Below are positions 1-8,308 of a stretch of DNA of 64,000 bases, piece by piece. This DNA is from Streptococcus suis (GTDB lineage Bacteria; Bacillota; Bacilli; Lactobacillales; Streptococcaceae). The notes beneath the pieces are model-generated. The model had not been told where the DNA came from. It saw nothing but the letters and a program-made list of their open reading frames with translations, and made no database searches. A program made the position numbers and the translations under genes. The stretch is taken from NCBI GenBank assembly GCA_029593505.1, contig JAKTNI010000001.1:368869-432868 (forward strand). Reading direction: 5' to 3'. Position 1 is the stretch's first letter. Each line of letters begins with the position of its first letter.

Positions 1-1283
1 GGCAAGATGATATCCTTTGGTATGAAGCCCTTCTTCAATCAGATGGTAGTTATCTCTTGCGAGTTAATAAATCTCGCCATAAATACGGTACAGGTAGATA
101 TAATATTCATGTCTATTATCAAGGTCAAGATGGCAGCATGAATTTTGCGGGAGCAACCACTGTTGATTTGCTAGCAACGCGTTCTCATACTATTTATATT
201 GATCCTGGTCACGGTGGCAGAGATTCGGGCGCATCTTATGGCGGAATTCATGAAAAGAATTTAGCTATTTCTGTTGCTAATAAATTAAAAGATAATTTGC
301 TACAACGTGGTTTAAATGTTCTAATGACAAGAAGTGATGACACTTATGTCGATTTCCGTACAGAGCGTTCTCGTATGGCTAACGAAAGTGATGCAGATTT
401 GTTTATTAGTCTTCATTTTAATGCTACTGGTGTTTGGGGAGCAAATGCTACCGGTATTGAAACTTATTGGTATCAATATGACCCTAATTATCAACCTAAA
501 ATTAATGCAGCAAAACATAATGATCCTACTCGTTTAGCAGAAAGCGAACTGTTGGCTAATAAAGTTCAGGACAATCTGATTAAAGAAACGGGAGCAGTAA
601 ATAGAGGAGTCAAAAGAGAAACATTTGCTGTACTTCGTGAGACGGCAATTCCGGCTGTATTGGTTGAAATGGGGTTTATGGATAATCCTTCGGAATTGAA
701 CATTATTAAAGAAGAGTCTTATCATGTTCGGCTAGCCAAAGCACTAGCGCAAGGTGTTTTAGATTGGTACGGTATTGTTGGAGGCAGTTCAGTAGTAGAA
801 ACTTCCAATCTCTCATCATCACAAAAAAGTTTTTTTGAAATTGTAGCTCCTACTATTCAAGAGATTGCTAAGAGAAATTCATTGCTTCCAAGTGTTGTAT
901 TATCTCAAGCAATTTTAGAAAGTTCGTGGGGAACTTCCTATCTTGCTACTCAAGGGAATAATTTATTTGGAATTAAAGCAGATAATACATGGACTGGTGA
1001 AACAATTGAAATTTTGACAAATGAATTTCGTAATGGTGAAGCAAAACAAGAAAAACAATTATTCAGAAAATACAATTCTTGGATAGATAGTATATCCGAT
1101 TATGCTAAGTTCTTTACTTCAACTCCGTGGAGAACAAGAAATTATCAAGTCTATCGAACAGCAACAAATTACCAAGAAGCTATTCTTGCACTACAACAAT
1201 CTGGTTATGCAACAGATCCTAAATATAGCGAAAAGCTACGGTCAATGATAGAACGATATCATTTAAATCTCTTGGATAAATAA
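1..1283 (+). CDS. Bifunctional autolysin, amidase plus glucosaminidase (5' partial)
   Basis: This peptidoglycan hydrolase enters from the left edge; the frame is open from base 3, so the true start lies outside. The first ~50 visible residues resemble a GBS Bsp-like repeat. An Amidase_3 domain follows (zinc ligands visible in DPGHGG, HEKNL, SLHFNA and VEMGFM), which should cut the MurNAc-L-Ala bond. The last ~150 residues form a glucosaminidase domain (QAILESSWGTS, QGNNLFGIK, YNSWIDSISDYA). It should act outside the cell on septal or lateral wall. The downstream neighbour is convergent, with a shared terminator between them. The domain calls are firm; the physiological role is inferred. Confidence 0.9.
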   Translation, partial: QDDILWYEALLQSDGSYLLRVNKSRHKYGTGRYNIHVYYQGQDGSMNFAGATTVDLLATRSHTIYIDPGHGGRDSGASYGGIHEKNLAISVANKLKDNLLQRGLNVLMTRSDDTYVDFRTERSRMANESDADLFISLHFNATGVWGANATGIETYWYQYDPNYQPKINAAKHNDPTRLAESELLANKVQDNLIKETGAVNRGVKRETFAVLRETAIPAVLVEMGFMDNPSELNIIKEESYHVRLAKALAQGVLDWYGIVGGSSVVETSNLSSSQKSFFEIVAPTIQEIAKRNSLLPSVVLSQAILESSWGTSYLATQGNNLFGIKADNTWTGETIEILTNEFRNGEAKQEKQLFRKYNSWIDSISDYAKFFTSTPWRTRNYQVYRTATNYQEAILALQQSGYATDPKYSEKLRSMIERYHLNLLDK

Positions 1284-1294
1284 TTATATAACAC

Positions 1295-1326
1295 AATAAC
1301 CTCGCTACAATAGTGGCGAGGTTATT
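1295..1326. terminator. Bidirectional rho-independent terminator
   Basis: A 14-base-pair stem (1295-1308 with 1313-1326, one G-T wobble) closes on the loop AATA. It lies 11 bases after the autolysin stop and just beyond the stop of the convergent sulfatase-family gene. The ends are A/T-rich on both strands, so it can serve both genes. Confidence 0.8.
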
Positions 1327-1329
1327 ATA

Positions 1330-3882
1330 TTATTCAAATAAATCTAAAAGAGGTTTCTTATCAATAGCATTATTATATTCTAATTGCAAATAATTTTGAT
1401 AGATGGAGAGATTCTCAATGTCTTCAATTGGTTGACCATTTCTATCCAAATATCCCCAATTAGTAATAATGGGTACTTCCTGTTGGATATCGCTTAAAAA
1501 TAGTTGATAGGAAGTTCGCGGGAGTGCGTATTCAGATTCAGATAATATCTCCATCACATAGGAGGTTAGAAAATTTGGACTAATCCGTATGTTATTCTTT
1601 TTAGGGAGATCAAAGTTTGCCCAGACGATAAAAGGAGTGATGTACTTGGAAGATATATCGTCTTCATCTATGAATTGTGAGTAAAATTCTTGACTTAAAG
1701 CTGGCTGGTGATCTCCATACATAACAATAATTGTTGGTTCATGATATGATTGGAAGAATGTGATTAAATCATGAAAAGCTTCATCAGTCTTTTTCATGCT
1801 GGTTAAGAATTCTGTTTCTGCCAAATAGTCAGATGCTACTCCGTTTATATTGACTTCTCTAGGATAGTTATCTTCGCTAGTTAAATATCCACCATGTCCC
1901 TGCATGGTGACAACAAAGCTAAATAATGGCTTATCATCTTTGTTAGAATAGAGTTCTTTAATTCCATTGAATAAGAAGCTATCAGAAGGCCAACTTCGAT
2001 CAAACGTTAGTTCTGCTAAGCTATCAATAGCTGGATCAGAATCCATGAAATAAGCCTCATCAAATCCTAATAGTGGATAGACTATTTTACGATTATAGTT
2101 AGTTCCAGATTGTGGATGTAAAGCTACGGTATTATAATTTTGACCTTTGAGATAAGAAGCAATGCTCGGACGATTTTTATTGATAATTTGTTGATATGGA
2201 AATATATTAGATGATAATAAATTAATGGAATTATTAGTCAACACTTCATACTCAGTATTGGCAGTACCACCTCCATAGACTGCAACATTTAAAGTGCCAT
2301 GAATAGTATTTTCAATTAATGAATGTTGGTAAAAAAGAGGGTCTGGCTCTAACATTACATTAGAAAAATATGAAAAATCGGTTTGGGATTCATTTTGGAT
2401 GAAGATGATGTTCGGTTTAATCGTTTGTTTGTTAGTTTCCGGTGGATATTGATTAATAATTTCTTGAAGTTTGCTATTCGAGTAACCATCAGGTTTCAAA
2501 ATTTTACTGTCTTCATAGAAGGAAGCTAGTGATAGTGGTAGACCAAATTGCCCATAAGTGGCATACATACGCCAGCGATTTAGGGGAATATTAGCATTTT
2601 CTACAATTTTTTGATTAATAAAAGGAAAAAGCAAAATTAATATCAAACCTATAGATATCCTAGTTAATTTTTTTAATAATTTTATATTGTATCTGTCATT
2701 AAATTTTATATTTATCAATAATAATTTGGGCAATTTAATGTAAGATATAAAACTATATATTACAGTTAATAGCATTGTAATAACAATGCTTTGCAGCATT
2801 TTATTATTTAATTTTAGGGCAATGTTAGAAGCAACATTTAAACCGTCCTCAATTTGAAATAAATTATAGTATAGAAGTGGCATTCCCCGACTCTCAATCA
2901 TGATTTTGTTTACTAAACCTATGATTAAGGAAAAGATTAATAAAGTAAGACTAGCGTAGCGGATATTTGTAAATAGGATCAATATTATATAAATGAGCGA
3001 AATAATAAATAAATTACTTTGTATGATTTGTTCTGGGAGTGGAGAAAATTGGGAGTATGTGTTTTCGATTATAAATAAAGACAAATATGGAAGGACACAG
3101 TAACCTATGATAGACAGAGAGTAATTAATCTTTTTCCATGATTTATTTATACATCTATTAAATGCTGTAATTGAAGCAAAAGTTAGCAATGTGAATAATT
3201 TAAGCAGTTCGCTAAGATTATTTTCGCTGAAACTTGAATTGAATAAGATCAAATAATCGGTATAAAATAATGAAAAAGTTAACGATATTATTATGTGTTG
3301 TATGAGCAATAATATGAGTAATGATGCGATTTGTTTCCAACTAAGTTTCCAAGTTAATTCTTTTATAATAAAAATTAAAATTCCTATTCCGAAAACAATA
3401 AGGTGTAAGTACCAAATAACATTGTCTTTTGTAATATATATTTCTTGAGATAGCGGAAGGAATACAATGTTTTTATCTCCGTTTCCTTTTGAAGTATCAA
3501 TAGTTTTGAATAAATTATTATCAATAAAGATTTCTATTTTGTTTGGGTTTGGAGTAACATTGTATTCGAAAGCTAGTGATTTTATATTATTGTTATATTC
3601 GATGTTAATTGTATCGCCTAATGAATGAGAAATAAAAAATTCTGTTAATACATCAACATTTGCTACATACCAGTCGTTTAATGAAAAATCATCACTGGTA
3701 ATATATTTGCCATTGATTTGTATTCCTTCTATGTATTGCTGAGGCTCGCCAGCAACTATTTTTATGTGATTAACATTTGAAGGAGCACTTAGTTCATTTC
3801 TAATCAAATTTGTATAGTTTACAAAAGAAATACATAGTAATATGGAAACCATCCAATGGGTGATAATTTTAATAAGTTTCAT
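1330..3882 (-). CDS. GacH-like glycerol-phosphate transferase (LtaS/sulfatase family)
   Basis: A large membrane enzyme of the lipoteichoic-acid-synthase/MdoB family. The N-terminal half has one membrane segment, a ~100-residue extracellular stretch, then about ten more membrane segments. The C-terminal third is an extracellular sulfatase-like catalytic domain with FIQNESQTDFS (metal ligand Glu), GGGTANTEYE (candidate nucleophile Thr near residue 540), TMQGHGGY and YGDHQPAL. Length and layout match GacH of S. pyogenes, which adds glycerol phosphate to the side-chain sugar of the group carbohydrate. Here it sits just upstream of the rgp operon on the opposite strand. I chose ATG 3882; a TTG at 3894 is in frame but has no better ribosome site. 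Family is firm; substrate is inferred from context. Confidence 0.85.
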   Translation of the reverse strand: MKLIKIITHWMVSILLCISFVNYTNLIRNELSAPSNVNHIKIVAGEPQQYIEGIQINGKYITSDDFSLNDWYVANVDVLTEFFISHSLGDTINIEYNNNIKSLAFEYNVTPNPNKIEIFIDNNLFKTIDTSKGNGDKNIVFLPLSQEIYITKDNVIWYLHLIVFGIGILIFIIKELTWKLSWKQIASLLILLLIQHIIISLTFSLFYTDYLILFNSSFSENNLSELLKLFTLLTFASITAFNRCINKSWKKINYSLSIIGYCVLPYLSLFIIENTYSQFSPLPEQIIQSNLFIISLIYIILILFTNIRYASLTLLIFSLIIGLVNKIMIESRGMPLLYYNLFQIEDGLNVASNIALKLNNKMLQSIVITMLLTVIYSFISYIKLPKLLLINIKFNDRYNIKLLKKLTRISIGLILILLFPFINQKIVENANIPLNRWRMYATYGQFGLPLSLASFYEDSKILKPDGYSNSKLQEIINQYPPETNKQTIKPNIIFIQNESQTDFSYFSNVMLEPDPLFYQHSLIENTIHGTLNVAVYGGGTANTEYEVLTNNSINLLSSNIFPYQQIINKNRPSIASYLKGQNYNTVALHPQSGTNYNRKIVYPLLGFDEAYFMDSDPAIDSLAELTFDRSWPSDSFLFNGIKELYSNKDDKPLFSFVVTMQGHGGYLTSEDNYPREVNINGVASDYLAETEFLTSMKKTDEAFHDLITFFQSYHEPTIIVMYGDHQPALSQEFYSQFIDEDDISSKYITPFIVWANFDLPKKNNIRISPNFLTSYVMEILSESEYALPRTSYQLFLSDIQQEVPIITNWGYLDRNGQPIEDIENLSIYQNYLQLEYNNAIDKKPLLDLFE

Positions 3883-3937
3883 ATTTTTATTCAAATTTCT
3901 AATAATTTGGTGTATTTGGCATTAAATCCATTAAATA

Positions 3938-3966
3938 ATTATATCAAAATTTTTTTATGATACCAA
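3938..3966 (-). promoter_or_regulatory. Promoter of the gacH-like gene
   Basis: On the minus strand TTGGTA (3966-3961) and TATAAT (3943-3938) are separated by 17 bases, with TGA directly before the -10 box (extended -10). The start codon is about 56 bases downstream, so this transcript has a normal leader. Confidence 0.65.
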
Positions 3967-4060
3967 ATTTGCTTTGATATACTGCATATTGGTATGGAAT
4001 AACTTGAGAAATTCTATATAAGTCAAAGTGTGGATAGAATTATGAAAAAAGTAAAAAAAG

Positions 4061-4069
4061 TGATATAAT
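4061..4069 (+). promoter_or_regulatory. Extended -10 promoter of the rgp operon
   Basis: TGATATAAT is a perfect extended -10 element, with only a poor -35 (TATGAA, 4041-4046). The GTG start of rgpA is 32 bases further on. The gacH-like promoter fires the opposite way about 100 bases upstream, so the two units share this 218-base divergent region. Confidence 0.6.
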
Positions 4070-4100
4070 AAAAAGAACTGCAATTTGATGGAGAAGAATC

Positions 4101-5249
4101 GTGAAACATGTTTTTATCATCGGTAGTCGTGGATTACCAGCAAAATATGGTGGCTTTGAGACCTTCGTCCAACAATTGGTCAGTCACCAACAGTCACAAG
4201 ATATTCAATACCATGTGGCTTGTCTATCTGACACTAGTCATCAGGAACATACAACCTATTCAGGTGCGGATTGTTTTACAATAAGACCACCCAAGCTTGG
4301 TCCTGCCCGTGTCATTGCTTATGATATGATGGCTATTTCTTATGCTTTAAAAATGGTTAAAACTCAGAAACTTCAGTCACCAATTTTTTATATTTTGGGA
4401 AATACGATAGGCGGTTTTATAGCACCTTTTGCAAAGAGAATTGCTGCTATTGGAGGGAAGTTATATGTCAATCCTGATGGTTTGGAATGGAAGCGAACGA
4501 AGTGGTCGAAACCAGTCCAATCCTATCTAAAATATTCTGAAAAAATGATGAGTAGATATGCTGATCTCATCATTGCAGATAATGAAGGGATTGAGGAGTA
4601 CATTCACACAGAATATCCCGAAACTCAAACGAACTTTATTGCTTATGGCACTGATTTAAATCGTACAGTATTAACGAGGGAGTCAGAGGTCGTCAGAACT
4701 GCCTTTGATAAGTGGAAGATTCGAGAAAAGGAATATTATTTGGTCGTGGGGCGTTTTGTTCCAGAAAACAATTATGTAACCATCATCAAGGAATTTATGG
4801 CCAGTAGTACTAAACGTGATTTGGTCATTGTAGCCAATCATATGGGGTCTGCCTATTTTCAAACATTGAAAGCAGAAACCGATTTTGAGTCTGATAAGAG
4901 AATCAAATTTATTGGAACAGTTTATGATCAAGAACTACTCAAGTACCTTCGACAAGAGTGTCGTGCGTATATTCATGGTCATGAGGTCGGTGGAACCAAT
5001 CCAAGTTTACTAGAAGCTTTAGCGCAAACCAATGAAAATTTGGTATTAGATATTAATTTTAATCGCAAAGTAGCCTTAGACGGCTCACATTATTGGAACA
5101 AAGAGGAAGGCAGTCTTGCTCGACTTATCAATCAAATTGATAATCAACAAGAAGATGAAAGATTGGGAATGCTTGCAAAAAATCATATGCAAGTGTCTTA
5201 TACTTGGGAAAAAATCGTTCAACAATATGAGGAATTGTTTTTACAATGA
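4101..5249 (+). CDS. rgpA: Rhamnosyltransferase RgpA/GacB family (DUF1972)
   Basis: The protein starts with the DUF1972 glycosyltransferase signature (GSRGLPAKYGGFETFVQ) and has a GT-B fold with a C-terminal nucleotide-sugar half (VVGRFVPENNY; EVGGTNPSLLEALA). RgpA/GacB enzymes put the first rhamnose onto GlcNAc-PP-undecaprenol at the inner membrane face, starting the rhamnan backbone. The start is GTG at 4101, preceded by GGAG at 4090-4093. The next gene overlaps it by four bases (ATGA), as expected for translational coupling. At 382 residues it is the usual length. Confidence 0.92.
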   Translation: MKHVFIIGSRGLPAKYGGFETFVQQLVSHQQSQDIQYHVACLSDTSHQEHTTYSGADCFTIRPPKLGPARVIAYDMMAISYALKMVKTQKLQSPIFYILGNTIGGFIAPFAKRIAAIGGKLYVNPDGLEWKRTKWSKPVQSYLKYSEKMMSRYADLIIADNEGIEEYIHTEYPETQTNFIAYGTDLNRTVLTRESEVVRTAFDKWKIREKEYYLVVGRFVPENNYVTIIKEFMASSTKRDLVIVANHMGSAYFQTLKAETDFESDKRIKFIGTVYDQELLKYLRQECRAYIHGHEVGGTNPSLLEALAQTNENLVLDINFNRKVALDGSHYWNKEEGSLARLINQIDNQQEDERLGMLAKNHMQVSYTWEKIVQQYEELFLQ

Positions 5250-6178
5250 AAGTCAATATACTGATGTCGACCTATAATGGTCAGCAATTTTTAACAGATC
5301 AAATTCGTTCTATCCAAGAACAGACCTTTGAGGCTTGGACGCTTTTCATACGAGATGATGGTTCGACGGATCAAACAAGAGAGATTATAGCTGATTTTGT
5401 TGAGCGAGATAGCCGAATTCATTTTATAACTCCTGATTTAGTTGAAAATATAGGTGTTATAAAAAGTTTTCACACACTTGTTCATTATGAGAAAGCCGAT
5501 TTCTATTTCTTTTGTGATCAGGACGATGTCTGGCTCCCAAATAAACTGGAAGTCTGCTTGAAAACAGCTCAAACTTATTCAGCTGATTTGCCATTGATGG
5601 TCTACATGGACTTAAAGGTTGTCAATCAAAACTTGGAGACGATATCAGAGAGTATGATTCGTTCCCAGTCTCATCATGCCAATACCCAATTGGTTCAAGA
5701 ATTAACCGAAAATACCGTGACAGGTGGCGTGGCAATGATTAACCATTGTTTAGCTCAATTATGGCAGCAAACAGAGGGAATTATCATGCATGATTGGTAT
5801 TTGGGCTTGTTAGCATCGGCACTCGGTCATCTGGTCTATATTGATCAACCTGGTGAATTATATCGTCAGCATGCAGATAATGTATTGGGAGCGCGTACAT
5901 TGTCAAAGCGTGTAAAAAAATGGATGCGTCCTCACATTCTCTTTAAATTGTATTGGGATTTGATAAAAAGTAGTCAAAAACAAGCTAGCTATTTGTTGGA
6001 AATGCCATTATCTCAGTCAAATAGAGAGGTGATAGAAGCTTTTGTATCACTTATGGATAAGTCCATGCTTGAAAGATATAAAACATTACGGAAGTACGGT
6101 TTGAAAAAAAATAAGGCTTTTCATACACTTGTATTTTCTACACTCATTATTACAAAATTTGCTTATGTCAAGGAGTAA
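5246..6178 (+). CDS. rgpB: Rhamnosyltransferase RgpB/GacC family (GT2)
   Basis: A GT2 (GT-A fold) enzyme: N-terminal nucleotide-binding motif MSTYNGQQFL and RDDGSTDQT, acidic metal motif FFCDQDDVW, and acceptor-side HDWYLGLLAS. In the Rgp/Gac pathway this protein adds rhamnose early in the backbone, in the cytoplasm on the lipid-linked acceptor. It overlaps rgpA by four bases and is followed after two bases by rgpC, so it is certainly operonic. Length (310 residues) is normal. Confidence 0.92.
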   Translation: MKVNILMSTYNGQQFLTDQIRSIQEQTFEAWTLFIRDDGSTDQTREIIADFVERDSRIHFITPDLVENIGVIKSFHTLVHYEKADFYFFCDQDDVWLPNKLEVCLKTAQTYSADLPLMVYMDLKVVNQNLETISESMIRSQSHHANTQLVQELTENTVTGGVAMINHCLAQLWQQTEGIIMHDWYLGLLASALGHLVYIDQPGELYRQHADNVLGARTLSKRVKKWMRPHILFKLYWDLIKSSQKQASYLLEMPLSQSNREVIEAFVSLMDKSMLERYKTLRKYGLKKNKAFHTLVFSTLIITKFAYVKE

Positions 6179-6180
6179 AA

Positions 6181-6984
6181 ATGGATTTATTTTCCGCAAA
6201 AAATAGAATTCTTCTAAAAGAATTAATTAAAACAGATTTCAAACTACGTTACCAAGGATCAGTCATTGGTTATCTTTGGTCAATACTAAAGCCGATTATG
6301 TTGTTTGCGATTATGTATGTTGTATTCATCCATTTCCTACGTTTGGGTGGTGATGTTCCTCATTTTCCAGTTGCTCTTTTACTTGGAAATGTGATTTGGT
6401 CGTTCTTTTCAGAAGCAACGAATATGGGAATGGTTTCGATTGTAAACCGAGGTGATTTGTTACGAAAATTAAATTTTCCAAAAGAAATCATCGTTTTATC
6501 TGCAGTTTTTGGAGCTGCAATTAACTTCACAATTAACTTAGTTGTTGTCTTGATTTTTTCGTTATTCAATGGAGTTCAGTTTACCTGGACAATTATACTG
6601 GCAATTCCCTTGTTTTTTGAACTATTTCTTTTAGTTACTGGTATTGCATTTATTTTGTCAACTTTGTTTGTACGTTATAGGGATTTGTCACAAATTTGGG
6701 AAGTTATTATGCAAGCAGGTATGTATGCAACCCCAATTATTTATTCGCTTTCTTTTGTCATGAACAAGAGTGTAATTGCTGCCAAACTGATTATGTTGAA
6801 TCCGATGGCACAAATTATTCAAGACATGCGCTATTTTGTAATTGATAGAGCGAATATTCCTGTCTGGCAAGTCATCAACAGTAAGGCTGTTGTCTTAATT
6901 CCATATTTGATTCCAGTATTCATCTTTACAATTGGTGTGATGATATTTAGTAAACATTCTAAGAAATTTGCGGAGATTCTCTAA
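6181..6984 (+). CDS. rgpC: Polysaccharide ABC transporter permease RgpC
   Basis: An ABC-2 type permease with six hydrophobic segments and the YQGSVIGYLWSILKP signature typical of O-antigen/teichoic-acid exporters (Wzm/TagG). Paired with RgpD it should flip the finished lipid-linked rhamnan across the membrane. Its stop codon overlaps the start of rgpD by one base (TAATG). At 267 residues it is the standard size. Confidence 0.93.
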   Translation: MDLFSAKNRILLKELIKTDFKLRYQGSVIGYLWSILKPIMLFAIMYVVFIHFLRLGGDVPHFPVALLLGNVIWSFFSEATNMGMVSIVNRGDLLRKLNFPKEIIVLSAVFGAAINFTINLVVVLIFSLFNGVQFTWTIILAIPLFFELFLLVTGIAFILSTLFVRYRDLSQIWEVIMQAGMYATPIIYSLSFVMNKSVIAAKLIMLNPMAQIIQDMRYFVIDRANIPVWQVINSKAVVLIPYLIPVFIFTIGVMIFSKHSKKFAEIL

Positions 6985-8291
6985 TGACAGAAAATAATAT
7001 TGCAGTACAAGTAGACCATGTCAGCAAGTTTTTTAAATTGCCAACGGAAGCTACTCACAGTTTGCGAACCACTATGATTAATCGATTAAGAGGGATTAAA
7101 GGTTATAAGGAGCAATATGTTCTTAAGGATATTTCATTTGAAGTTGAAAAGGGTGATTTTTTTGGTATCCTTGGAAGAAATGGTTCTGGTAAGTCAACTC
7201 TTTTAAAAATTATTTCTCAGATTTATGTACCAGAACATGGTGAGGTGACAGTTAATGGAAAGTTAGTTTCCTTTATTGAACTTGGAGTAGGTTTTAATCC
7301 AGAATTAACCGGTCGAGAAAATGTTTATCTTAATGGTGCGCTTCTTGGTTTCTCGCGTGAAGAAGTTGATGCAATGTATGATGATATTGTTGATTTCGCA
7401 GAATTACGTGAGTTTATGCATCAGAAACTTAAGAATTATTCGAGTGGTATGCAAGTACGTTTGGCTTTCTCAGTTGCCATTAAAGCGCAAGGAGATATCT
7501 TGGTACTTGATGAAGTTTTAGCAGTTGGTGATGAAGCCTTTCAAAGAAAATGTGATGATTATTTCTTAGAACGCAAAAAAAGTGGGAAGACAACTATACT
7601 CGTAACTCATGATATGGGGGCAGTTAAGAAGTATTGTAATAAGGCTGTTTTGATTGAGCATGGATTTGTTAAAGCTATAGGTAATCCAAATGATGTTGCC
7701 AATCAATATAGTTTGGACAATGCTGCAGATTTATACCACAGAGCCTCAAGATATAGTTTAGAGGATTTAGATTTAATCAATTTAGAAGAGTTGGAATTTG
7801 ACATTCGTTTATTAGGAATGGAAAATGTGACAATTTATTATGATATTGATAATCAAGGCTTTAAACAAACAAATATAAAGCAGTTCCTACTAAAAAAATC
7901 AGATAAATTAATGATCTCAATACCTGAAAAATGTACAAGAATTCGCGTTGATTTATCGGAACGTCCTAGTTACTTTACAAATGTAATTGTACGAGATAGT
8001 TTGTCCTCCTTAGAGATTTTACCTACATATACAAACGGAATTTTGAATGACGGAGAAATTATTTTTCCTGAGCCAGATCCACAATTAACTTATGATATAT
8101 CTACGAATGTAAATGAGATAATTTTAGAATATACTGTTAAAATTTCAGAGAAGTCTAAGGAAACTATGCTTACACAAAATAAGGATGCCATAAGTAAAAT
8201 AGCTAAAGAGAGAGACAAACTAGAACTAGAAGTACAGAAATACAAGGAATATATCAAGGAATTGGAAACTGAGTTGAGTATGAAAGGTTAA
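6984..8291 (+). CDS. rgpD: Polysaccharide ABC transporter ATPase RgpD with C-terminal extension
   Basis: The N-terminal ~250 residues are a Wzt/TagH-type ATPase: Walker A GRNGSGKST (64-72), signature YSSGMQVRLAF, Walker B ILVLDEVLAVGD, and H-loop LVTHDMG. It powers rhamnan export with RgpC. A further ~185 residues follow: a probably beta-rich stretch (about 255-385) and a charged, coiled-coil-like tail (about 390-435). Wzt proteins can carry a C-terminal polymer-recognition domain, so the extension may read the glycan, but I cannot assign it to a family. Confidence 0.92.
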   Translation: MTENNIAVQVDHVSKFFKLPTEATHSLRTTMINRLRGIKGYKEQYVLKDISFEVEKGDFFGILGRNGSGKSTLLKIISQIYVPEHGEVTVNGKLVSFIELGVGFNPELTGRENVYLNGALLGFSREEVDAMYDDIVDFAELREFMHQKLKNYSSGMQVRLAFSVAIKAQGDILVLDEVLAVGDEAFQRKCDDYFLERKKSGKTTILVTHDMGAVKKYCNKAVLIEHGFVKAIGNPNDVANQYSLDNAADLYHRASRYSLEDLDLINLEELEFDIRLLGMENVTIYYDIDNQGFKQTNIKQFLLKKSDKLMISIPEKCTRIRVDLSERPSYFTNVIVRDSLSSLEILPTYTNGILNDGEIIFPEPDPQLTYDISTNVNEIILEYTVKISEKSKETMLTQNKDAISKIAKERDKLELEVQKYKEYIKELETELSMKG

Positions 8292-8308
8292 TATATTAGG
8301 AGGAGAAG

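Noticed and set aside
321-518. Antisense reading frames inside genes (for example here and at 38454-39068)
   Set aside because: They lie wholly within strong genes, have no ribosome sites or family motifs, and follow codon bias of the sense frame.
3883-3894. TTG start for the gacH-like protein
   Set aside because: ATG 3882 is four codons downstream and fits a normal membrane-protein N-terminus; the TTG has no better ribosome site.
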